Assembly: GCF_964355755.1 (NCBI RefSeq)
Contig: NC_092675.1
Coordinates: 4,498,312-4,562,311, forward strand
Length of the DNA: 64,000 nt
From: Antedon mediterranea
Lineage: Eukaryota > Echinodermata > Crinoidea > Comatulida > Antedonidae
Direction of reading: 5' to 3'
Below are positions 51,538 through 59,285 of this stretch, in pieces. The position numbers were made by a program, and so were the translations under genes. Every line of letters starts with the position of its first letter. The first letter of the stretch is position 1. The notes beneath the pieces were generated by a model that did not search any database, was not told the origin of the DNA, and was given only the letters and a program-made list of their open reading frames with translations.

Positions 51538-52860
51538 GCTGGGGACAATGAAACCTGAACTTGACCATGAAGCTTCTTGACTTAAAGAAACTGGGTTGAA
51601 CTAGTTTGGATGCGACGTACTTATCATGGCTAAAGCAACTGTTATCGGTTGCCACGAACAAGTGAAGATTTTATCAATTTGTCAAGTTTGTATTGCAGTG
51701 CGAGTTTGAAAATGTTTGTATAGACTGAAAGATAGTATAGAGACTTGACCGTGAAACTTTTCATATAAATTTAATTTGAACTGGTTTTAACTAGTTTAGA
51801 AGTACTTCAAACAGTTACTGACTGTACCGTTTAAAATCAGGTTAGCACTAGAGGCACTGTGCTCGCTGAGGGCCTCAAATGAAGTGCCAAACCTAACCTC
51901 TTATGTCCTATATTGTGCATTGCATTTTTCTAAATTTAGTTGAGGGGGTGGGGGGCTGCAGACCAGCTGAATCCCTTATGAATCTGCTTACTGTGTAATT
52001 GATGTACTAGCTGTTCAAACTACGAGTAAGTCCGATTGCTCATTTATCTCCACCAAGGAGGTATATGTAGTCGATCGTCGTTTTGTAGATGTAGTCGACT
52101 GGTTAGAGTATTCTGTAGGTTCAAATTTTCATTTTGACTTGAAGTCAATATGTGATGAGTAATTTTTTTATTTCAAAAACCCTAAAAATGTATTATTTAT
52201 TTATTAGTTTCTGGGAAATGACTAGAAAGTAAAAAATAGTCATGCTTCATTGCACTTAGATTCTTAATTTCTTTTTTTTTACATAATTCAAGTATAACAA
52301 TAAGGTTTTAACACTGTCACATTTGAACAATATGAAATCATATATTTTGAAAAGAAACATTTCAATTATGGTAAAAGAATATTGATTTTTAGATTTTGAA
52401 AGCTACAATATTTATACAATTTTACAAGTACAGTATATTAAATTATTTTTTATCTATTTTTTAAAAAGAAATGCAGTGCAGGGCCGTACGCAGGGGGGGG
52501 GGGGTGCGACGGGTGCGTACGCACCTCCCCCTCCCCCACAAATTGGTCCACATTTTATAGGGTCTTAAAATAAATAAGTACTCAATATTATGAAAATGCT
52601 CCGAAATATATTAATCCGCACCCACCCAAATAAAATCCTGCGTACGACCCTGCAGTGTATCTATGTTTAAACATAGATTCATTTATGTTGCATTAAAGCT
52701 GTATGTTTTACAGGTCAGGTATGTCGTCCATTTTCTTCCTTCATTCAGAACTTATTTCCAAAGTCCGGAAAATCGTCATTGACGTTGTCTCCATGGTGAT
52801 TGTAATCGGCTTTCCTTTCATATGTAAATATCAAGGTTTTCCCTGAAGTCAGCATAAACA
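51538..52860. other. 3' flank of the LRRC20-like gene
   Basis: It presumably includes the 3' UTR. Apart from the 174-bp hAT-like element at 52479-52652 nothing recognisable is present; no frame of note. Confidence 0.5.
52479..52652. mobile_element. hAT-like MITE, 174 bp, with 5-bp target duplication
   Basis: Inverted ends CAGGGCCGTACGCAGG and CCTGCGTACGACCCTG (one mismatch), flanked by CAGTG on both sides (52474-52478 and 52653-52657). It is non-coding and starts with a G run. The CAGGG end is typical of hAT elements, though the duplication is five bases, not the classical eight. Confidence 0.75.
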
Positions 52861-52864
52861 GTAT

Positions 52865-52933
52865 CCAATGAAACCGCTCAGATATGACGTCAGAATCTAT
52901 ATTTGTTTGTTAAGCTTGACAACTGTAAATAAA
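52865..52933 (+). promoter_or_regulatory. CCAAT + CRE + TATA-like promoter, unit A
   Basis: CCAAT at 52865-52869, a full cAMP response element TGACGTCA at 52885-52892 and a TATA-like TAAATAAA at 52926-52933, 92 bp before the ATG at 53018. The same order recurs in unit B with identical CCAAT-CRE (20 bp) and TATA-ATG (92 bp) spacing, although the intervening bases differ. Confidence 0.6.
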
Positions 52934-52954
52934 CGTCGTAAACACAAGAAATCG

Positions 52955-53584
52955 TCAGACAACGGCTGCGTGTGATCTCGTAGTGTCAGGGTACTATTCT
53001 AGTGCTTACATTTCACGATGTTTGCCTGGAAGGAGGTACTGTCTCTGGTTCCGAAAGAACACCCGTTATGGAACCATTATGCATACTTCGCTTTTTTCCT
53101 TGAATTTCTATTCTTGGTTAACTTCAATCAACCAGACTCAACCCTCCTGTCATCAGCACATACGCAATACAGAGTGACGTATGGTTTGACGTTGATCGAG
53201 TGGATGGTCTGAACATCAGGTTCCTTTGCTACGGTACCGCTGCGGCCTTGCTGTCACCGTTACGGTGCTAAGGGTTGGTACCTGCTCTGTGAACCGCTTT
53301 CTTGCTCATGGTTGTCAGCATGTTATACTTCTGTCTGCTTGACACTACAAGTTTGAAAGTGGTTACAGAGAAAGTCATCCGATCGTGAAGATGTCAAGAG
53401 ATAGGTAAAAAACAAGAATAGAAATTCGAGGATTTTTGGCAAAATGCATACTTTCCATAACTGGTGTTCCTTTGGACTTGAAGACAGTACTTTCGTCCAG
53501 TGACTTAATCATCATGAAAAAATGCAACTAAGTCCCGTAGGTCCATTAGCATCATCTCATGCAGATGCAATTGAAAAGTTAGGG
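52955..53584 (+). other. Duplicated short-ORF transcription unit A (candidate novel gene)
   Basis: About 600 bp is nearly identical to unit B, starting at ATCGTCAGACAACGGCTGCG. A 64-codon frame (53018-53212) begins MFAWKEVLSLVP, has a hydrophobic stretch (YFAFFLEFLFLVNF) that could cross a membrane, and ends LIEWMV. I recognise no family. A second overlapping 64-codon frame (52983-53177) is also open, so coding status is open. The frame and the following 120 bp are more conserved between units than the rest. The promoter boxes upstream support transcription. Confidence 0.4.
53544..53548 (+). other. Empty insertion site corresponding to the hAT-like element in unit B
   Basis: Unit A reads CCATTAGCATC without interruption where unit B has CATTA, a 1062-bp element, then CATTAGCATC. 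Confidence 0.85.
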
Positions 53585-53704
53585 ACTTGACAACTGGTCT
53601 AGTTTCAATTCCCAAATTTGCATTGGACCAGTTGTTGGAACCAGATTAATCCGATTTTAGTTCACAATACAAGAGGCAAAATTATGATTTTCTATAAATT
53701 ATGA

Positions 53705-54350
53705 TAATTACAAGACAAGACAAGACAAGTATCATTTATTATCATTTGTTTTAGGAAAAACATAGAAATTCTGTTTGCTCTGTTGGCGGAGCACAATATC
53801 CAACGGACACAACACGAACTCAAAAACAAAAACATTACAAAAAAAAGTCTACATCATATTTAAGGCTCTAATAGATCCTGGAAAGAAACTATTTGTAAAT
53901 CGTGCCTTATTGGCCTTAATAGAACGAAATCGCCGACCGCTGCGCATCAACTGGAACATACTAGAGGCCGGATGAAAATGATCATCTTTGATAGCCACTG
54001 CCTTTTTCAGAAGACGATCCGAAAATATGTTCTCCAAAGGCAGTTGTGTAGATCCAATTATACGCGATGCGGTCTTGACTATTCTATTTAGGTCACGCTT
54101 TTCATTTTCGGTAGCGCTACCGAACCATACCGTTAAAGAATACGTTATTACACTCTCTATAACTGACCTATAGAAGGACGACATTATTTCAGAGTTTATA
54201 CCAAATGATTTAAGTCTACGTAGGAAGTAGATTCTTCTTTGGGCCTTTCTAATAATGTTACGTGTGTTAATATGCCACTTCAGATCATTTGAAATATAAA
54301 TACCCAAGAATTTAAATTCTTCTACACTAACATTACAATTATGCAAGACT
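53705..54350 (-). mobile_element. Rex1/Babar-like LINE fragment (ORF2 C-terminus)
   Basis: A 165-codon minus-strand frame (53849-54346) encodes the tail of a non-LTR retrotransposon ORF2: FKFLGIYISNDLKWH, then RRIYFLRRLKSFGI, FYRSVIESVITYSLTVWFG, DLNRIVKTASRIIG and a C-terminal SGRRFRSIKANKARFTNSFF. These blocks are characteristic of the Rex1/Babar group in the CR1 superfamily. The polymerase core and 5' end are missing. The 3' end is marked by CAAGA repeats (53710-53735 on the plus strand). It lies between the two duplicated units. Confidence 0.85.
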
Positions 54351-54528
54351 CGCCATTACATTCAGACAGTATTAGTAACTCAGACAGGGCTAGACTGCAC
54401 AACTGAAAATATAAACCCGTTCCAGATACTCTGTATGCGACATTTTTATCACTGAGATTTGTTCCCAAAAATATGAAAAATGAGGACGTTAATAAATTCA
54501 ATAAATTGAATAGGGCGTTCTAACCAAT

Positions 54529-54594
54529 GTCTCTGTGGCGCAATCGGTTAGCGGGTTCGGCTGAAAGTTGGTGGTTGAAGCCCACCCAGGGACG
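54529..54594 (+). pseudogene. tRNA-Asn pseudogene lacking part of the anticodon arm
   Basis: Starts GTCTCTGTGGCGCAATCGG and ends CCCACCCAGGGACG like the tRNA-Asn copies at 62-64 kb, but the anticodon loop and 3' stem are deleted (CGGCTGAAAGTTGG), leaving 66 nt. Confidence 0.85.
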
Positions 54595-54677
54595 ATCTAT
54601 ATGGTTTTAATCAATTTCTATTTTATTTTTTATATAAATTTCACAAATTCTAAACAATATAACAGTCTAACCAATAT

Positions 54678-54683
54678 GTCTCT

Positions 54684-54744
<61 letters not shown>

Positions 54745-54753
54745 CGAGGGACG
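54678..54753 (+). pseudogene. tRNA-Asn(GTT)-like copy with 2-nt insertion
   Basis: Full tRNA-Asn sequence with GTT anticodon, but CACCCCGAGGGACG replaces CACCCAGGGACG, adding two bases between T stem and acceptor stem. Confidence 0.75.
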
Positions 54754-54827
54754 ATGTGATTTTACTCTCTATTTTATTTTTTATATAAATTTCACAAATT
54801 CCAAATAATAAACATTCTAACCAATAT

Positions 54828-54833
54828 GTCTCT

Positions 54834-54868
<35 letters not shown>

Positions 54869-54901
54869 TAAAGGTTGGTGGTTCGAGCCCACCCAGGGAC
54901 G
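54828..54901 (+). tRNA. tRNA-Asn(GTT), possibly defective
   Basis: A 74-nt cloverleaf with intact acceptor, D and T arms. The anticodon stem TTCGG/CCTAA has one mismatch relative to TTCGG/CCGAA. The T loop is TTCGAGC. A TTTAAAA run follows; no strong TTTT terminator until about 30 nt downstream. Confidence 0.6.
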
Positions 54902-54987
54902 ATATGGTTTAAAATCAGTTTCTATTCATTTTTATATTTATATTCTATTTATAAATATACATATTAACCTTATTAAAACCAAAATGA

Positions 54988-55049
54988 TCAGTTAGCTCAG
55001 TCGCCTGACAACACGTATGTCGTGGGTTCGATGCCCACGCTGGTCGGTG
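54988..55049 (+). pseudogene. Degenerate tRNA-like sequence
   Basis: GATCAGT pairs with GCTGGTC as a 7-bp acceptor stem and GTGGG-TTCGATG-CCCAC forms a T arm with a good B box. The D arm is shortened and the anticodon loop lacks U33. It resembles a deleted tRNA-Ile, but the assignment is weak. Confidence 0.4.
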
Positions 55050-55059
55050 GAATAGAGTT

Positions 55060-55660
55060 TTAAAGGTGTGCAACCAACTGTTTTGGGGTTCACATAATTA
55101 TACTATTATATTATTATTAGTCATTCGTGGTCACAACACGCTACACTGTTTTGTTAATTTTTTACATTAGAAAATTATTATTCACATTATTAGGCCTATA
55201 TACATTACGGTACTGTTGCTATCCGTTTCATGCAGGATATGTGGCCTATTGTATGAATAAATGATAGTTGGCGTGTGTGGCCGCACCGTCCCAGAATAAA
55301 TATTATGTTTTAAACAGTTTGTTTTGTATGGGGTTAATGGGGACTGATGGGATAAATATATAGAACATTTTGTAAAGAAAGACTCGCGATTCAAGAGGGG
55401 TTTTTTTGTATAACGTTTCCTCGACGTGAATGCATTTTGCGCTTCATACACCTTTTGAAAACCCATAAAATATTTACAGATACATATAATAATATTATAA
55501 TTTCAGAATTGACGTTTCTTGTAATGTATACCATTGGGGTGAAGATCAGTTTTCGCAATTAACCATTGACTGAAGGCAAAGGTTATAACATACGTGACGT
55601 TCCCATTGTTTGAATTGCATAACAATGGATCATCGGTATTCAGTCTATTTGCTAAACGTA
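55060..55660. other. Spacer before unit B
   Basis: AT-rich; the open frames here show no family resemblance. Nothing else is recognisable. Confidence 0.5.
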
Positions 55661-55679
55661 CGTCAGCAAGTTTAAGTAT

Positions 55680-55742
55680 CCAATAAAACAGCTTACGTAT
55701 GACGTAAGAGTTTATTCTTGTATTTAGTCGGACCTATATAAA
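55680..55742 (+). promoter_or_regulatory. CCAAT + CRE-like + TATA promoter, unit B
   Basis: CCAAT at 55680-55684, TGACGTAA at 55700-55707 and canonical TATATAAA at 55735-55742, 92 bp before the ATG at 55827. Spacing matches unit A, with flanking bases diverged, as expected if the boxes are under constraint. Confidence 0.6.
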
Positions 55743-55763
55743 CATTAGAAATCAATGAAATCG

Positions 55764-56355
55764 TCAGACAACGGCTGCGTGTGATCTCGTAGTGTCAGGG
55801 TACTATTCTAGGGCTTACATTTCACGATGTTTGCCTGGAAGGAGGTACTGTCTCTGGTTCCACAAGAACACCCGTTATGGAACCATTATGCATACTTCGC
55901 TTTTTTCCTTGAATTTCTATTCTTGGTTAACTTCAATCAACCAGACTCAACCCTCCTGTCATCAGCACATACGCAATACAGAGTGACGTATGGTTTGACG
56001 TTGATCGAGTGGATGGTCTGAACATCAGGTTCCTTTGCTACGGTACCGCTGCGGCCTTGCTGTCACCGTTACGGTGCTAAGGGTTGGTACCTGCTCTGTG
56101 AACCGCTTTCTTTCTCATGGTTGTCAGCATGTTATGCTTCTGTCTGCTTGACACTACAAGTTTGAAAGTGGTTACAGAGAAAGTCATCCGACGGTAAAGA
56201 TTTCAAGAAAAAGAAAAAAAAGAATAGAAATTTGAGGATTTTTGGCAAAATGCATACTTTCCATAACTGGTGTTCCTTTGGACTTGAAGAGAGTATTTTC
56301 GTCCAGTGACTTAATCATCACAATAGAAATGCAACTAAGTTCTGTAGGCCCATTA
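55764..56355 (+). other. Duplicated short-ORF transcription unit B (candidate novel gene)
   Basis: Paralogue of unit A. The 64-codon frame (55827-56021) differs at two bases (one silent, one K-to-Q in VPKEH/VPQEH), while sequence after about 56165 diverges faster. The unit is interrupted at its 3' end by a hAT-like element at 56356. Product and coding status are unknown; a non-coding or regulatory transcript is possible. Confidence 0.4.
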
Positions 56356-57417
56356 CAGGGCCGTAGCCAGGATCTGTCAAGGCGGGGTTCGGACACTAAA
56401 TATTTGGGTCAACCCCCCCCCCCCCCCCCCCCCTTCTCTCCCAGCCTGATGCGAAGCGAATTTTGTTAAATGACATCCCTAGATGGCCGGAAAAGACACT
56501 CTCGTGCAGCATGCTATATAACCAATGAGCAAAAAGATCGTACTTTTTTCCTCCTCCTCAAACACGTCGATAATTTAAATGACGATAACTATTTGTTGCC
56601 GTATGTTAGATGCGCGTGCTCTGTGCGGAACCGCCGATTGTTTGATCATTTACTCCGTATTTTGTTTTGCGTTCAAGTTCAATGCGAACGTATATCTAGG
56701 AGCAGCCCCGAAAAAAGCACACTGGGTGAAGGCAAATGCCATTTGCTAGCTCTATCTATAATATTTATTTACAGCAATTTGTTGAGGAATATAAATATGT
56801 AAATAGGTGATATTGATACATTTTAGTACGTATCGGCTGGTGGTCTAGAAAAAAATAATCGGATGCCATAATGTGAACTACAGTACTTGATACCATAGAT
56901 ATTATAGTGTAAAATGTTAATATTCACTATAATCCTCTATGATACATTATACTTCATAGTCACACATAAATACTGATGTACGTCGGAAGGCTATATACTT
57001 TATGCATGCTGCAGTGATCTAAACAATTATAGGTACGCAGTTGTCTGGCGGTGTCCTTTGTACGAATCGTTCGTGCGCCAGCTCGCTAGAGACGCGTCAA
57101 TATCATGTTACATGCAGGGACCAAACATTTATTTTTCAGGTTAAAATCGGCAATTCATTTGCAGCTTTTAGAAATTTAGACACGTATCACTAGTTGACGC
57201 TCATACAGAGAAGAAGGCTCACGAACAAGTTTACGAATTTTTCAATTTACAAACAACTTTTTGTACTGTGGGGCACGTATTTGGAGGATTTTTGGAGATG
57301 AGGGTGAGGTATTGGGCATGTCGGAGATGGGGGTTCGCAGTTGGTTAATGGGGGTTCGCTGTAAAGTGGGGGTTCGCCCGAACCATAACCCCCCCCCCCC
57401 CCCTGGCTACGGGCCTG
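56356..57417. mobile_element. hAT-like transposon, 1062 bp, 5-bp target duplication
   Basis: Inverted ends CAGGGCCGTAGCCAGG and CCTGGCTACGGGCCTG (one mismatch), each followed inward by G/C homopolymer runs. CATTA duplicates at 56351-56355 and 57418-57422, and unit A shows the uninterrupted site. The ends resemble those of the 174-bp element at 52479. Internal frames (for example 56470-56802, 110 codons) do not look like a transposase, so it is probably non-autonomous. Confidence 0.85.
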
Positions 57418-57606
57418 CATTAGCATCATGTCACGGAGATGCAATTGAAAAATTTGAAAATTGACAATTTATCTTAGGCAACTAGTACCCTCATGCACAC
57501 ATTGGCCCCCAAAATGAAAAATTCATGAAAAATGAAGATCAATTACATCAGATTTTGAATAGGTTATTTAGTAGTTTTAATTGAATTACTTCCAAACTTT
57601 TAGGGG

Positions 57607-57935
57607 CAACTGCTGTAATAGTATAGACAGGTGGTACAATACTATATGTGCTTAAAGACATAACTTTTAAGGGCACCCACTTTAAGGAAACCAAGTTCCG
57701 CAACTGCTGTGATAGTATAGACAGGTGGTACAATACTGTATGTGCTTAAAGACACAACTTTTAGGGGCACCCCACTTTAAGGAAACCAAGTTCCGCAACT
57801 GCTGTGATAGTATAGACAGGTGGTACAATACTGTATGTGCTTAAAGACACAACTTTTAGGGGCACCCCACTTTAAGGAAACCAAGTTCCGCAACTGCTGT
57901 GATAGTATAGACAGGTGGTACAATACTGTGTGTGG
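57607..57935 (+). repeat. 94-95-bp minisatellite, about 3.5 units
   Basis: CAACTGCTGT(A/G)ATAGTATAG starts at 57607, 57701, 57796 and 57891. Units include GACAGGTGGTACAATACTGT and GGCACCCCACTTTAAGGAAA, and differ at a few bases. Confidence 0.95.
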
Positions 57936-57943
57936 TTACATTT

Positions 57944-59217
57944 ATTTGACAAAGTTATGACATTTACACAATTTTATGAATGTTCAACTGATCTTAATAA
58001 TGACCCGCTGAACAAATTATGTTGTAACTAAAGCTAACTATTTTCAAATTTCTATTTTATTAGCACATTTGATTGAACTATCATGTCAACACATTTTAAC
58101 ATCCCACTCCTGAAAGAGTGTGCATGTATTGTTTACAATGAAAAAATATTACAGTTAAATTTTCTAAAGGATAATGATTTAGTACCAATAAGCTGTGGCA
58201 ATCTGATAACTTTTCAGGACAGAATTCTCAGAATAAACTGTACAATAAAATCTTACAATAAATGTTTGGAAGTAGAGTTGTTACTGAAATGATCAAATCC
58301 GGACATCCAGACAGGATTCAAAGGACTTTAAAATGCATAAAGACAATTACAATCACATCAATGATGGGGTTCGGGGTCAAAAAAATAAATCTATTTTACA
58401 TATTTTTACAATTTACATAATTTTCTTTTTACAAGCTAACATATTTACATATTGGAGACTTTGACAAAATATCAGTTAACCCCTATGAATCATGATCTTT
58501 CAAATAACTTAAGCACTATTCTTGGGTTGGTACTAAATCCTACCAAATAACTTAAGCACAATTCTTGGCTCGATACTTGTATTTGACAAAGTTATGACAT
58601 TTACACAATTTTATGAATGTTCAACTGATCTTAATAATGACCCGCTGAACAAATTATGTTGTAACTAAAGCTAACTATTTTCAAATTTCTATTTTATTAG
58701 CACATTTGATTGAACTATCATGTCAACACATTTTAACATCCCACTCCTGAAAGAGTGTGCATGTATTGTTTACAATGAAAAAATATTACAGTTAAATTTT
58801 CTAAAGGATAATGATTTAGTACCAATAAGCTGTGGCAATCTGATAACTTTTCAGGACAGAATTCTCAGAATAAACTGTACAATAAAATCTTACAATAAAT
58901 GTTTGGAAGTAGAGTTGTTACTGAAATGATCAAATCCGGACATCCAGACAGGATTCAAAGGACTTTAAAATGCATAAAGACAATTACAATCACATCAATG
59001 ATGGGGTTCGGGGTCAAAAAAATAAATCTATTTTACATATTTTTACAATTTACATAATTTTCTTTTTACAAGCTAACATATTTACATATTGGAGGCTTTG
59101 ACAAAATATCAGTTAACCCCTATGAATCATGATCTTTCAAATAACTTAAGCAATATTCTTGGGTTGGTACTAAATCCTACCAAATAACTTAAGCACAATT
59201 CTTGGCTCGATACTTGT
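57944..59217 (+). repeat. 637-bp tandem duplication (two copies)
   Basis: Copy 1 (57944-58580) and copy 2 (58581-59217) abut exactly and differ at only a couple of bases seen (GGAGACTTT/GGAGGCTTT, AGCACTATT/AGCAATATT). Each contains an identical 69-codon frame starting MSTHFNIPLLKECACIVY (58083-58292 and 58720-58929), preceded by a splice-acceptor-like TTCTATTTTATTAG. I do not recognise the protein. An upstream in-frame TGA means the ATG would be its start. It may be a gene fragment or a chance frame. Confidence 0.9.
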
Positions 59218-59285
59218 CCTATCAAAAGGAGAAGAACTTCCCTTCCTGTCTGAAAGAATACTGAATTACGTTGACTTTGTGGAAC

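Noticed and set aside
53018-53360. TGA readthrough extending the 64-codon frame of unit A
   Set aside because: Another 47 or so codons are open after the TGA, but nothing (stop context, SECIS, conservation of the extension as protein) supports readthrough.
54568-54759. Open frames running through tRNA-Asn copies (also at 62936-63130)
   Set aside because: They are translations of tRNA genes and linkers; the repeat of the same peptide reflects the tandem array.
52860-56355. Units A and B read as the two LTRs of a retrotransposon
   Set aside because: The DNA between them holds a LINE relic and tRNA-Asn relics, with no gag/pol, primer-binding site or polypurine tract, and the unit ends lack TG...CA. 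Segmental duplication fits better.
56470-56802. 110-codon ORF inside the 1062-bp hAT-like element taken as transposase
   Set aside because: No hAT dimerisation or catalytic motifs were seen and the length is far too short.
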